A stretch of DNA of 64,000 nt. Origin: an uncultured Pelagibacteraceae bacterium (GTDB lineage Bacteria; Pseudomonadota; Alphaproteobacteria; Pelagibacterales; Pelagibacteraceae). Below, piece after piece: positions 31,382 to 40,435 of this stretch. Both the position numbers and the translations under genes were made by a program. The stretch spans positions 62,001-126,000 of the forward strand of contig CACJPL010000002.1 in assembly GCA_902595285.1 (NCBI GenBank), given 5' to 3'. Position 1 is the first letter of the stretch. Each line of letters starts with the position of its first letter. The notes beneath the pieces are model-generated. The model saw only the letters and a list, made by a program, of their open reading frames with translations. It made no database searches and was not told the DNA's origin.

Positions 31382-32535
31382 TTAAAGTAATTATCTAAGA
31401 TTTTAGTATAAATTAAAGTTAATCTTTTTAAATCAGATAATGACACACATTCTCCTACCTTATGCATAGTTTTTCCCACCAATCCAAATTCTAAACATGG
31501 AGCTATTTTTCTTATGAATCTAGCATCTGATGTACCACCAGTTGTAGATAATTTAGGTTTAATTTTAGTAATTCTCTTAATTGTATTTTGTATCATAAAT
31601 GTAGTTTTGTTTGGTTTAGTTAAAAAGGCCTCACCAGAAACACTATATTCAACTTTATATTTTGATTTATTTTTATTACAAATTTGTTTTATTATTTTAT
31701 TAATTTTATTCTTTAATTTGTAAGATGTGTGTTTGTTATTAAATCTAATATTAAAGGATGCACTAGCTAATCCTGGAATTACATTATCAGCTGAATTATC
31801 AATGTTAATTTTTGTTATTTCTAAATTTGTAGGTTGAAAATCTTTTGTTCCTTTATCAAATTTAACTTCTTTTAACTTTTTGAGTATTTGGACTAAAGCT
31901 GTTGATGGATTGTTTGCTCTGTTAGGGTAAGCTACATGACCTTGAATACCAATGACAGTCAATTTTCCAGTCATACTACCTCTACGACCAATTTTAATCA
32001 TTTCTCCTAATTTATTTGGATTCGTAGGTTCTCCTACTAAGCAAAAATCTATTTTTTCATTTCTTTTCCTCAAATATTCAACAACTTTTTTCGTCCCATT
32101 AATTGCAATTCCTTCTTCATCTCCAGTAATTAAAAAACTAATAGACCCACTGAACTTTTTATTTATTTTAGAAAAGTTACTTACCGCGGTAACAAATGCA
32201 GCTATTGAGCTTTTCATATCATTTGCACCTCTGCCAATTAAGTAACCTTTCTTAACAGAAGGTTTAAATGGATTAACAGTCCAATCATCCAAATTACCAG
32301 GTGGCACTACATCCAAATGACCTGCATAACAAAAATTTGGACTTGCGGCACCAAGTCTTGCGTAAAGATTTTTTACGGGATAACTATTTTTATCTTTGAA
32401 CTCGAGAATTTTAGTTTTAAAGCCGATTTTTTTTAATTTTTTTTCTAAAAATTTTATAACACCGGCATCAGTTTTTGTAACGGATGGAAACCTAATTAGC
32501 TCTTTAGCTAACTGAAGTTCATTAATTTTTTGCAT
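31378..32535 (-). CDS. dapE: Succinyl-diaminopimelate desuccinylase
   Basis: The 385-residue M20-family metallopeptidase removes succinate from N-succinyl-LL-DAP in lysine and peptidoglycan synthesis. Motifs include the first zinc histidine in YAGHLDVVPPG (near residue 72), GRGANDMKSS, the catalytic glutamates in TGDEEG, and GEPT. A lid dimerisation domain lies at about 180-290. It ends in a four-base overlap with the deacetylase gene and starts two bases after dapD. Confidence 0.95.
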   Translation of the reverse strand: MQKINELQLAKELIRFPSVTKTDAGVIKFLEKKLKKIGFKTKILEFKDKNSYPVKNLYARLGAASPNFCYAGHLDVVPPGNLDDWTVNPFKPSVKKGYLIGRGANDMKSSIAAFVTAVSNFSKINKKFSGSISFLITGDEEGIAINGTKKVVEYLRKRNEKIDFCLVGEPTNPNKLGEMIKIGRRGSMTGKLTVIGIQGHVAYPNRANNPSTALVQILKKLKEVKFDKGTKDFQPTNLEITKINIDNSADNVIPGLASASFNIRFNNKHTSYKLKNKINKIIKQICNKNKSKYKVEYSVSGEAFLTKPNKTTFMIQNTIKRITKIKPKLSTTGGTSDARFIRKIAPCLEFGLVGKTMHKVGECVSLSDLKRLTLIYTKILDNYFK

Positions 32536-32537
32536 TT

Positions 32538-33365
32538 TTATTCTCTTAAAAGATCGTTAACTGATGTTTTTGATCTCGTTTTTTCATCAACTTGTTTAAT
32601 TATCACTGCACAATACAATGATGGCGCTTGTGGATTGTTTTTATCTGGCAAGGATCCTGGAACTACAACTGAATATGGTGGAATTTTTCCGTAAGTTATT
32701 TCACCAGTTTTTCTATTAACAATTTTTGTTGATTGTCCAATATACATTCCCATACTTAGAACAGATCCTTCTCCGACTATTACGCCTTCTACAACTTCGG
32801 ACATTGCTCCTAAGAAAACATTATCTTCAATAATAGTTGGTAATGCTTGAGCAGGTTCTAATACACCTCCAACTCCAGTACCTGCTGAGATATGACAATT
32901 TTTTCCAATCTGACAACAACTTCCTGCACGACTAAATGTATCCATCATTGTTCCTTCATCAATATATGCTCCAATATTTACATAACATGGCATCAAAACC
33001 GCATTCTTTCCTACAAATGATCCTTTTCTTACTGGCGAATTGGGCACCATCCTAAAACCAGCTTTTTCATGATCTTCTATTGTCCATCCAGCTGTTTTTC
33101 CTTTAAGCAAGTGAGCTTTGTCATACCAACTACTGTATGGACCATTTAAATTTTCCATTGGATACATTCTAAAGCTTAACATGATAGCTTTTTTTAGATG
33201 TTGATGAGTAACCCATTCACCATCGATTTTTTCGGCTACTCTTGCTTTTCCACTGTCTAAATCATCAATAATTTGATTAACAGCATCCTTTAAAGATTTA
33301 TCTGAATTTTGACTTACTTGGTCTTTATTTTCCCATGCTTCATTTATAATTTTTTCAATACTCAT
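32538..33365 (-). CDS. dapD: Tetrahydrodipicolinate N-succinyltransferase
   Basis: The 275-residue enzyme succinylates tetrahydrodipicolinate with succinyl-CoA, the step before DapC and DapE. An N-terminal helical domain precedes the left-handed beta-helix of hexapeptide repeats (about 105-220), with conserved PxxxVRxGxxxxxNAVLMPxxVNIGAYIDEGTMxD features. It is cotranscribed with dapE, the HAD gene and argB. Confidence 0.97.
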   Translation of the reverse strand: MSIEKIINEAWENKDQVSQNSDKSLKDAVNQIIDDLDSGKARVAEKIDGEWVTHQHLKKAIMLSFRMYPMENLNGPYSSWYDKAHLLKGKTAGWTIEDHEKAGFRMVPNSPVRKGSFVGKNAVLMPCYVNIGAYIDEGTMMDTFSRAGSCCQIGKNCHISAGTGVGGVLEPAQALPTIIEDNVFLGAMSEVVEGVIVGEGSVLSMGMYIGQSTKIVNRKTGEITYGKIPPYSVVVPGSLPDKNNPQAPSLYCAVIIKQVDEKTRSKTSVNDLLRE

Positions 33366-33369
33366 AGTT

Positions 33370-34041
33370 TTATGAGTTTTTTAATAACCTTATTTCTTTT
33401 AAAAATAAAGAAAGATTTTCTATTTTGTAATCAATATACTCTTCATCAGACTCTTTTTTCCCCCAGTATTCATCATTGATTAACCAAACTGTTTTTGCTC
33501 CTCTTTCTTTTCCGATAGATAAGTTTTTTGCTATATCTTCAATGTAAAGTGTCTCAGTTGGATCAATTTGAAATTTTTTGACCATCAGATCAAATGCTTT
33601 TGCCTCAGGTTTTGGACTGTACTCAGCATCAACAATATCAAATACACCATCGAATTGATCATCAATTCCTAAGTGAGTAGTGATATTTTTAACATGTTCT
33701 TTGCTCCCATTTGTAAATACAAATTTGTTTAGATTTATATTTTCTAACTCATTCCTTAAAGCAGTATCTTTTTCTAAAAAATCTAAATTAATATCGTGCA
33801 CATAGTCTAAAAATTCTCTTGGAGGTATATCGTGATGTATCATTAAACCATTAAGACTAGTGTTATATTTATGAAAATAATTTGTTTGTAATTCTTTTGC
33901 TTCTTTTAAATCTATATTTAATTTCTTTGAAATATACTGAGTCATTTTTTTACTTACTTGACCAAATACTCCTTTAAGATCACTGTAGAGTACCCCATCA
34001 CAATCAAATAATATGTTTTTGATATTATTTAATTCTTTCAT
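33370..34041 (-). CDS. HAD-family pyrimidine 5'-nucleotidase-like hydrolase
   Basis: The 223-residue HAD phosphatase has motif I FDCDGVLY (about 13-20), motif II FTNGS near 109 and motif III with IEDIAKN near 171, plus a C1 cap. The sequence resembles the SDT1/PHM8-type pyrimidine nucleotidase that sits beside argB in many alphaproteobacteria. It probably dephosphorylates nucleoside monophosphates. The substrate is inferred from family position. It overlaps argB by four bases. Confidence 0.85.
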   Translation of the reverse strand: MKELNNIKNILFDCDGVLYSDLKGVFGQVSKKMTQYISKKLNIDLKEAKELQTNYFHKYNTSLNGLMIHHDIPPREFLDYVHDINLDFLEKDTALRNELENINLNKFVFTNGSKEHVKNITTHLGIDDQFDGVFDIVDAEYSPKPEAKAFDLMVKKFQIDPTETLYIEDIAKNLSIGKERGAKTVWLINDEYWGKKESDEEYIDYKIENLSLFLKEIRLLKNS

Positions 34042-34886
34042 TGTCTTATTAAGGTTCCTGACCCCTTATCAGAGAATATTTCCCATAAACATGAATGCGG
34101 CTTTGTACCATTAATTATACCCACCGCAGTGACACCATTATTAATTGCATCTAAGCACGCATTTATTTTAGGTATCATACCCTCAGTAATAGTTTCGTCT
34201 TTAATCATTTCTAAAATTTCAGATGAAGAAATTTCTTCTATTAGTTTTTTATTTTTATCTAGAACACCATCTACATTCGTCATTAACAACAGTCTTCTAG
34301 ATTTTAAGGATTTTGCTACAGCCATTGCAGCTGTATCTCCATTAATATTATATGTTTGATTTTCTTTCCCTAAGCCTAATGGTGAAATTATAGGAATTTT
34401 ATTTTGATTGATTACATTTAATATTTGTTCATTATTTATCTCATTCGGTATACCTACAAATCCTAGCTCATCTGCTTCTGGTATAGTTGTAATAATGTTA
34501 TTTTTTTTTGTATGAATAGAGATTGCTTTTGTTCCTTTGTCTTTTAAGGAACTAACAATATCATCATTAAAATCAATCAAAACAGATTCAACGATATTAA
34601 TTATATTTTTATCTGTTACCCTTAGACCTCTTATAAATTTTGATTGAATATTTGATTTTTCTAGCTCTCTTTTAATTCTGGGTCCACCGCCGTGAATTAC
34701 AACAGTTGCAAGGCCTAATTTATTTAAAATACTAAGATCAGTTATAAAGTTATTAAATACGTTTCGATCAATTAAAACGTTCCCACCATATTTAATGACT
34801 ATTAAATCATTTTTGTATTTTTCAATATATTTAGTTACTTGATCTAATGGTGGCCCATCTGCAGGTAATATATTTTCAAGGTTCAT
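34038..34886 (-). CDS. argB: Acetylglutamate kinase
   Basis: The 282-residue amino-acid kinase phosphorylates N-acetylglutamate, step two of arginine synthesis. Motifs include VIKYGGNVL (about 31-39), HGGGPRI (about 64-70), the RGLRVT segment and NINGDTAA. It lies 17 bases after yidC. In many alphaproteobacteria the GTPase gene engB/ysxC lies between yidC and argB; here nothing does. Confidence 0.97.
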   Translation of the reverse strand: MNLENILPADGPPLDQVTKYIEKYKNDLIVIKYGGNVLIDRNVFNNFITDLSILNKLGLATVVIHGGGPRIKRELEKSNIQSKFIRGLRVTDKNIINIVESVLIDFNDDIVSSLKDKGTKAISIHTKKNNIITTIPEADELGFVGIPNEINNEQILNVINQNKIPIISPLGLGKENQTYNINGDTAAMAVAKSLKSRRLLLMTNVDGVLDKNKKLIEEISSSEILEMIKDETITEGMIPKINACLDAINNGVTAVGIINGTKPHSCLWEIFSDKGSGTLIRQ

Positions 34887-34903
34887 TTATTATTTTTAAA
34901 TTA

Positions 34904-36583
34904 TTAGGTTACAGTTTTAACTGTTGTACGTTTCATTATTACAACCTGCTGAGCCATCGTTAAAATATTATTAACTGTCCAATAAATTACTAGCCCACTT
35001 GGGAACGGTGCAAGAATTACTGTTAAAAATAAAGGGAAAAACATAAATATTTTTGCTTGCATTGGATCTGTTGGAGCTGGATTTAACTTTTGCTGTACCC
35101 ACATACTGACCCCCATGGCGACTGGCCATGCTCCAATAACAAGGAAAGAGGGCACATCATATGGAAATAATCCGAATAAATTAAATATAGAAGTGGGATC
35201 TTTAGCACTTAAATCTTGGATCCAACCATAGAAAGGCATGTGACGCATTTCTATCGTTACAAATAAAACTTTATACAAAGCAAAAAATACAGGTATTTGA
35301 ATTAAAATTGGTAAACATCCAGACATAGGATTTACCTTTTCCTTTTTATAAAGAGCCATCATTGCTTGTTGTAATTTCATTTTGTCATCTTTATGCACTT
35401 CTTTAAGTCTTGTCATCTCAGGCTGTAGAGCTTTCATTTTAGCCATGCTTCTGAATGAAAAATTTGCAAGTGGAAAAAATGCTACACGAATACAAACAGT
35501 AACAGCAATAATTGCCAATCCATAATTACCAAAAATTTTGAAGAAATATTCTAAAGCAGTGAACAAAGGACGTGTTAAGAAGTACAAAAAACCCCAATCA
35601 ATCGTAAGATCAAATTTATCAATTTTTAAAGTTTCTGCGTAACCGTCAATTACGTCAACTCTTTTTGCAGCTACTATTACTTGCAAGTTTTCTTCTATAG
35701 AGGAATTTCCAGTCAACTCTAATGGTTCTGTTGTAACAAAGTTTATTCTGTACTTGTTTTTGTAATCCATCGTAGTTTTAAATTCTTTTTCTCTTGGTGG
35801 AATAAGTGTTGATATGTAATATTTATCTCCAATTCCTAACCATCCTTTTTGAGCCGTTCTTGAAAACTTTTTCTCTTGAATATCATCATAATCTTCCTCA
35901 ATTAATTCTTCATCTAATGTAGCGATAGGGCCCTCATGAAGAATATAAAAATCGGTCAAACCTTCTGGAATTTGATTTCTTATAATTTGCCCATAAGAAT
36001 AGAAGTCATAGTTTTTATCAGTAGAATTTATAACTCTTTGTTTTATGGTGAATAAAAACTTATCATCTAAGGCAATTTCTTTTTCAAAAGTTATTCCTTG
36101 ATCATTTGTCCAACTTAGTTTTATAGGAGATTTATCAGTTAATTTACTATTTCCAGAAACTGACCAAATTGATTCTGCATTTGGAATATTGATATTTTTA
36201 TCAGTAGTAATAAAACCACTTTCTATTACATATCCTTCCTTAGAGCTTCGTGGTGCAAGAAATTTTACTTTTTCATCACTTTCTAAACTGACATTGTATT
36301 CTTTGAAAGTAAGATCGTCTATTGCAGCTCCTTTTAAAGAAATAGATCCAACAATACTTTGATTTTCAAATAAAACTCTTTCACTTTCTTTCAAAGCATC
36401 TTCTCTAGAAATTTCATTTACATTTTCTTTTTGATCAAGACTCGGTGCATCTGAATTTTGTTCAGTTTTAGTTTTTTCAGCTAAATTTTCTTTTGTTATT
36501 GGGGGTGGTGCAAAAAATAATGAATATAATATAATTACTGCAGCTGATAAACTTATGGCAGCAATTATATTTCTAGTTTCCAT
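34904..36583 (-). CDS. yidC: Membrane protein insertase YidC
   Basis: The 559-residue insertase has an N-terminal TM (about 6-26), a polar Glu/Asp/Ser-rich linker, a periplasmic beta-supersandwich domain (about 75-330) and the C-terminal core of five TM segments (from about 350). The conserved groove and the ADPTSIF/LFGLFPY region are visible. It inserts and folds inner-membrane proteins with or without SecYEG. The gene starts on the last base of yidD. Confidence 0.97.
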   Translation of the reverse strand: METRNIIAAISLSAAVIILYSLFFAPPPITKENLAEKTKTEQNSDAPSLDQKENVNEISREDALKESERVLFENQSIVGSISLKGAAIDDLTFKEYNVSLESDEKVKFLAPRSSKEGYVIESGFITTDKNINIPNAESIWSVSGNSKLTDKSPIKLSWTNDQGITFEKEIALDDKFLFTIKQRVINSTDKNYDFYSYGQIIRNQIPEGLTDFYILHEGPIATLDEELIEEDYDDIQEKKFSRTAQKGWLGIGDKYYISTLIPPREKEFKTTMDYKNKYRINFVTTEPLELTGNSSIEENLQVIVAAKRVDVIDGYAETLKIDKFDLTIDWGFLYFLTRPLFTALEYFFKIFGNYGLAIIAVTVCIRVAFFPLANFSFRSMAKMKALQPEMTRLKEVHKDDKMKLQQAMMALYKKEKVNPMSGCLPILIQIPVFFALYKVLFVTIEMRHMPFYGWIQDLSAKDPTSIFNLFGLFPYDVPSFLVIGAWPVAMGVSMWVQQKLNPAPTDPMQAKIFMFFPLFLTVILAPFPSGLVIYWTVNNILTMAQQVVIMKRTTVKTVT

Positions 36584-36834
36584 TATTTATTATCCTTCAT
36601 TTCTTTTTTAACTGGATCAAACCCTTCTCCACCGCCTAAAAATTTAATTGGATGGCAGGATAAAATTCTTTTAATACTCATAAATAAACCTTTAAAAAAT
36701 CCATATTCTTTCAAAGCATCTATGCTATATTCAGAACAAGTTGGTAAATATCTGCAAGAATGACCCAACAATGGACTAATTAAAAATTTGTAGCCTTTGA
36801 TCAATTTAATTAAAATTAAAGTAAAAATATTCAT
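36583..36834 (-). CDS. yidD: Membrane insertion efficiency factor YidD
   Basis: The 83-residue protein carries the family signature [31 protein letters not shown], with conserved cysteines, and a second CHP motif in [20 protein letters not shown]. It is an amphipathic inner-membrane-associated helper of YidC-dependent insertion. It has one-base overlaps with both rnpA and yidC. Confidence 0.96.
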   Translation of the reverse strand: MNIFTLILIKLIKGYKFLISPLLGHSCRYLPTCSEYSIDALKEYGFFKGLFMSIKRILSCHPIKFLGGGEGFDPVKKEMKDNK

Positions 36835-37175
36835 TATTTTATTTTTTCAAAATCACGAAAAATTGTTTCTTTTATAATTTTGTACTCATTATTTAGCATA
36901 GAAGACTTAGCGATAACAAGAAATGAATATTTAAAGTTTATCGATATATTTTTAACAGCTTCGTTTATAATATTTCTTAATCTTCTTTTTATTTTATTTC
37001 TCTTGACAGCATTACCAATTTTTTTTTTAGTAACAAAACTGATGTTTAACTTTTTTGTATCTTTATTTATCAATTTACCAAAAAAAATAGATACATATTT
37101 GTTAGTAATTTTTTTTTGTTTTAGTAGATGCTTAAATTCTTCGTTTTTTGAAAGAGCAAGTATTTTGCTTTTCAT
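36834..37175 (-). CDS. rnpA: Ribonuclease P protein component
   Basis: The 113-residue basic protein has the RnpA signature [19 protein letters not shown] (about 51-69) and an [10 protein letters not shown] lead-in. It binds RNase P RNA and helps trim tRNA 5' leaders. It lies four bases after rpmH, in the near-universal rpmH-rnpA order. Overall length is normal. Confidence 0.96.
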   Translation of the reverse strand: MKSKILALSKNEEFKHLLKQKKITNKYVSIFFGKLINKDTKKLNISFVTKKKIGNAVKRNKIKRRLRNIINEAVKNISINFKYSFLVIAKSSMLNNEYKIIKETIFRDFEKIK

Positions 37176-37179
37176 TAAT

Positions 37180-37320
37180 TTATACAGACACAGTTAGTGA
37201 CTTTCTACCTCTAGCTCTTCTTCTAGCTAAAAGTTTTTTTCCACCTTTTGTTTTCATTTTTGAACGAAATCCATGTTTACGAGCTCTTTTTTTATTAGAG
37301 GGTTGATAAGTTCTTTTCAT
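37180..37320 (-). CDS. rpmH: 50S ribosomal protein L34
   Basis: A 46-residue protein, too short for usual ORF cut-offs. It begins MKRTYQPS and continues with [14 protein letters not shown] and a C-terminal [10 protein letters not shown], the complete L34 signature. The frame runs from CAT at 37318-37320 to the stop at 37180-37182. It heads the rpmH-rnpA-yidD-yidC-argB run. No dnaA is found on the other side, unlike the oriC-linked arrangement of many bacteria. Confidence 0.97.
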   Translation of the reverse strand: MKRTYQPSNKKRARKHGFRSKMKTKGGKKLLARRRARGRKSLTVSV

Positions 37321-37356
37321 ATTTAGATTCGATTAAGTTTTTTAATAATTTTGCCC

Positions 37357-37384
37357 TTTATATTAGTAATAATTAAAATAGCAA
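37357..37384 (-). promoter_or_regulatory. Candidate promoter of rpmH operon
   Basis: Read on the minus strand, TTGCTA (37379-37384) is followed by a 16-base spacer and TATAAA (37357-37362). The leader to the rpmH ATG would be about 30 bases. Confidence 0.4.
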
Positions 37385-37416
37385 ATAGAAGATTAAGCAT
37401 TAAAATAAGTAGAATC

Positions 37417-38139
37417 ATGAAAAATTCAAATAAAATTAAATTATTTATTGGTTTATTTTATGTATTTATAGTTTGCTTATTTTTGTATTTCTTTCTCTCT
37501 AAATTTGGTCTTCAGGAAATTACTTCATATAATTTTTTAAGAGATAATAGAATTTATTTTATAGAACTTAAAAATTCAAATTTGTATTACGTATTTATTA
37601 TTTTTCTTATCCTTTCAATTTTATGGGTATTTCCATTCTTGGGCTTTGCTTCACCGATTTCATTAATTGGAGGATTTATTTTTGGAAAATGGATAGGTAC
37701 TTTAGCTGTTGTTATGGGTTTAAGTATAGGCGCAACTTTATTATATATTTTTGGTAATTATTTTTTAAAAGATTTTATTAAAGATAGATTTTTAAATAAA
37801 TATAAACTCCTTGAGATTAAATTTAAGAGAGCTGAATTCACTTATTTATTAATTTATCGTTTTATAGGCGGAATACCCTGGCAATTAAGCTGTCTCTTGC
37901 CAACTTTATTTAATGTAAAGATTTCAAACTTTTTCTTTGCAACTCTAATTGGAATTATTCCTCAAATATTTTTAGCTGTATCAATTGGAAGTGGTTTGGA
38001 AAAAATTGTAGATGAAAATACTAAACTGCCAGGCATTAGAGATATTATTTTTTTACCAGATATATATATTCCAGTTTTAGCTTTTTTTATTTTAATTTTG
38101 ATTACAGTAGTTCTTAGAAGATATTTTTATAAAAATTAG
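37417..38139 (+). CDS. TVP38/TMEM64 family membrane protein
   Basis: From ATG 37417 the protein is 240 residues; a TTG start at 37351 would add an unlikely basic extension. It has about five to six TM segments and the SNARE-associated/DedA-like core, with FASPISLIGGFIFGKWIGTLAVVMG and the RFIGGIPWQLSCLLPTLFNV re-entrant motif. Members are inner-membrane proteins, some linked to lipid scrambling or transport; the substrate is unknown. Its stop codon directly abuts the encoded CCA end of the convergent tRNA-Thr gene. Confidence 0.87.
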   Translation: MKNSNKIKLFIGLFYVFIVCLFLYFFLSKFGLQEITSYNFLRDNRIYFIELKNSNLYYVFIIFLILSILWVFPFLGFASPISLIGGFIFGKWIGTLAVVMGLSIGATLLYIFGNYFLKDFIKDRFLNKYKLLEIKFKRAEFTYLLIYRFIGGIPWQLSCLLPTLFNVKISNFFFATLIGIIPQIFLAVSIGSGLEKIVDENTKLPGIRDIIFLPDIYIPVLAFFILILITVVLRRYFYKN

Positions 38140-38213
38140 TGGTGCTCCCACCCTGTACTGACCAGGGAATTAGTCATTACCAATGACTTGTTATACCATT
38201 TAACTACAGGAGC
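38140..38213 (-). tRNA. tRNA-Thr (GGT) with unusual T-loop
   Basis: The 74-base gene has acceptor GCTCCTG/TGGGAGC (with a G-U and a U-G pair), discriminator A and an encoded CCA. The D-arm GTTA-AATGGTA-TAAC is normal. The anticodon stem AGTCA/TGACT closes TTGGTAA, giving anticodon GGT. The T-stem CCCTG/CAGGG is perfect, but the T-loop reads GTCAGTA instead of TTCRANY, so the near-invariant T54 and A58 are both G. Stems are intact, so it is probably functional but atypical. Confidence 0.9.
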
Positions 38214-38228
38214 TTAGAGACAAATTGT

Positions 38229-38258
38229 ATTTTATTGATAATAAAGCATTTTTTTCAA
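38229..38258 (-). promoter_or_regulatory. Promoter of tRNA-Thr
   Basis: On the minus strand TTGAAA (38253-38258), an 18-base spacer and TAAAAT (38229-38234) precede the tRNA by 15 bases. Boxes and position suit a sigma70 promoter with a short leader. Confidence 0.45.
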
Positions 38259-38313
38259 ATTATTGCCTTAATTTTTTGTTAATTATGATTTATATCTAAC
38301 TCAGGACAATGTT

Positions 38314-38514
38314 ATGGGAATTCATTACGATTACAAATCAACTAAAGGTAACAAGCTTATGGAAAAGCAAGCTAAAAGAGAGAAAAAACTTGCTGAAAAA
38401 AAAGCTAAGCGTTTAGCTAAAGAAGGCCCAAAAAAAGAAGAAAACAAAACAGCTTCATTAGATCCAAATAAACCGATTTCTTTAGATTTCTTGACTAACC
38501 CAAATAAAGAATGA
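38314..38514 (+). CDS. Small basic protein upstream of dcd, unknown
   Basis: I do not recognise this 66-residue protein. Residues 12-45 are a Lys/Ala/Glu-rich amphipathic helix (KLMEKQAKREKKLAEKKAKRLA), and the tail is [17 protein letters not shown]. There are no cysteines or TM segments. It could bind RNA or ribosomes, but that is speculation. Its TGA overlaps the ATG of the next micro-ORF in ATGA form, which suggests coupled translation through to dcd. Confidence 0.6.
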   Translation: MGIHYDYKSTKGNKLMEKQAKREKKLAEKKAKRLAKEGPKKEENKTASLDPNKPISLDFLTNPNKE

Positions 38515-38612
38515 GTTTAAAAGATAAAAATGAGCGTTTAAGTGTTGCGCTTAAAAAAAATTTAAAAAAAAGAAAAATTTTTCAAAAAAAAAATAAAAAG
38601 AAAAATAAATAA
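38511..38612 (+). CDS. 33-residue lysine-rich micro-ORF
   Basis: ATG 38511 overlaps the preceding stop, and its TAA at 38610-38612 overlaps the dcd ATG as TAATG. The product begins [20 protein letters not shown] and ends in a run of Lys/Asn; about half the residues are Lys or Arg. The overlaps at both ends are the best evidence that it is translated. It may be a true small protein or a coupling device for dcd. Confidence 0.5.
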   Translation: MSLKDKNERLSVALKKNLKKRKIFQKKNKKKNK

Positions 38613-39172
38613 TGTCTATTCAACCCGACTCCTGGATTAAAAAAATGTGTAAAGAGCATAACATGATTGATCCATTTTTAGATCATCAAGTTTCTGATGG
38701 AAAAATTTCTTATGGATTAAGTAGCATGGGATATGATGTAAGAATATCTGATGAATATAGAATATTTACAAATGTTAACAGTTCTTTAGTTGATCCAAAG
38801 AATTTTTCAGATGATAACTTTATAGAACGTAAGGGACCATATTGTATTATTCCACCAAATTCATTTGTTTTAGCAAAAACAGTAGAATTCTTTAGAATAC
38901 CAAAAGATGTATTATGTATTTGTGTGGGAAAAAGTACTTATGCACGGACAGGAATTATTTGCAATGTTACTCCAATTGAAAATGAATTTGAGGGAAATAT
39001 TGTAATAGAGCTAAGTAATACAACACCCAATCCTGCAAAAATTTATTCAAACGAAGGAATAGCACAATTTTTATTTTTCAAATCAGATACACAGCCAGAA
39101 ACAACTTATAAATCAAAAAACGGCAAATATCAGGGTCAAACCACAATTCAAGTTGCTAAGATTAAAAAGTAA
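38612..39172 (+). CDS. dcd: dCTP deaminase
   Basis: The 186-residue enzyme deaminates dCTP to dUTP for thymidylate synthesis. It has the conserved [12 protein letters not shown] opening, a [11 protein letters not shown] active-site segment (catalytic Glu follows in [11 protein letters not shown]) and the trimeric beta-barrel C-terminus. The start ATG overlaps the micro-ORF stop. murA follows after three bases. Confidence 0.96.
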   Translation: MSIQPDSWIKKMCKEHNMIDPFLDHQVSDGKISYGLSSMGYDVRISDEYRIFTNVNSSLVDPKNFSDDNFIERKGPYCIIPPNSFVLAKTVEFFRIPKDVLCICVGKSTYARTGIICNVTPIENEFEGNIVIELSNTTPNPAKIYSNEGIAQFLFFKSDTQPETTYKSKNGKYQGQTTIQVAKIKK

Positions 39173-39175
39173 TTT

Positions 39176-40435
39176 ATGGATAAATTTCTGATTAATGGCC
39201 CTTGTAAAATCAAGGGCAATGTTTCAATTTCAGGTTCAAAGAATGCATCTCTCCCAATATTAGCAGCAACACTATTATTTGATAAACCTGTAGTTATCAA
39301 AAATTTACCAAGAGTCAGAGATATTAATACAATGTTAAATTTATTAAAGTCCCTTGGTTCAAAAATTATTTTATCAAAAGATAAAAAAACAGCAAAAATT
39401 ATAAATAAAAAAAATATGAAAACTTTTGCCAGTTATTCTTTGGTAAAAACAATGCGAGGTTCTATTTTAGTTTTAGGTCCACTTATTTCAAAATATCACA
39501 AATCTAAAACCTCTTTACCTGGTGGATGTTTAATTGGTGCCAGACCAGTTAATTATCATCTAACAGCATTAAAAAAACTTGGAATGAAATATGAATTAAA
39601 AGATGGATATATTCTAGCGAAATCAAAAGGAAAACTTTGCGGAACAACAATAAATTTTCCAAAGATAAGTGTTGGGGCAACAGAAAATTCTATAATAGCA
39701 GCATGTCTAGCGAAAGGTAAAACAGTTTTAAAAAATTGTGCAATAGAACCTGAGATTAAAGATCTTACGAATTTTTTAAATAAAGCTGGAGCGAAAATTA
39801 AGTGGAGTGGAAGAGTCTGTAAAATTATAGGTGTAAATTCTTTGGATGAAACTGAATATTCTGTGATGGCTGATAGAATAGAGGCAGGCACCTTTTGTGT
39901 AGCTGCAACACTTTCAAAAGGTAATTTACAAATAAATAATTTAAATCCTAAAATTATTGATACGGAAATAAAATTACTTAAAAAAGTTGGTGCTAAAATT
40001 AAAACTATTGAAAATAAAATCATAATTAAAGGGCCTGAAAAAATAAAATCAATAAAAAGTATTAAAACTAAAGAGTTTCCAGGAATTCCTACAGATCTTC
40101 AGGCACAATTAATGGTTTTAATGTGCAAGGCAGTTGGAAAAAGTTCAGTTACTGAAAGCATTTTTGAAAATAGATTTATGCACGTTGCGGAATTGCAAAG
40201 ACTAGGAGCAAAAATAAGCATTAAGAAGAATATTGCAACGATAGAAGGAAACACTAAATTCATTGGTGCCGAATTAATGTCTAGTGATTTAAGAGCCTCT
40301 GTTGCTTTGGTTCTAGCAGCTATAGTTTCTACTGGCAAATCATATATTAACAGAATTTATCACTTAGATAGAGGTTATGAAAAAATCGAAAATAAATTAA
40401 AAAAAATTGGTGTTAAAATCAAAAGATTAAAATAG
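39176..40435 (+). CDS. murA: UDP-N-acetylglucosamine 1-carboxyvinyltransferase
   Basis: The 419-residue enzyme adds enolpyruvate from PEP to UDP-GlcNAc, the committed step of peptidoglycan synthesis. The inside-out alpha/beta barrel has SGSKNASLPILAA at the N-terminus, LPGGCLIGARPVNYHL with the catalytic Cys (near residue 118), and the SDLRASVALVLAA region. It shares its last base with the GTG of the DUF2948 gene. Confidence 0.97.
   Translation: MDKFLINGPCKIKGNVSISGSKNASLPILAATLLFDKPVVIKNLPRVRDINTMLNLLKSLGSKIILSKDKKTAKIINKKNMKTFASYSLVKTMRGSILVLGPLISKYHKSKTSLPGGCLIGARPVNYHLTALKKLGMKYELKDGYILAKSKGKLCGTTINFPKISVGATENSIIAACLAKGKTVLKNCAIEPEIKDLTNFLNKAGAKIKWSGRVCKIIGVNSLDETEYSVMADRIEAGTFCVAATLSKGNLQINNLNPKIIDTEIKLLKKVGAKIKTIENKIIIKGPEKIKSIKSIKTKEFPGIPTDLQAQLMVLMCKAVGKSSVTESIFENRFMHVAELQRLGAKISIKKNIATIEGNTKFIGAELMSSDLRASVALVLAAIVSTGKSYINRIYHLDRGYEKIENKLKKIGVKIKRLK

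Noticed and set aside
37180..37416. rpmH region as a replication origin
   Set aside because: rpmH-rnpA often flanks oriC, but dnaA, DnaA-box clusters and a long intergenic region are all missing.
39556..40023. 155-codon ORF antisense to murA
   Set aside because: It is a shadow of a well-conserved gene with no recognisable domain or ribosome-binding site.
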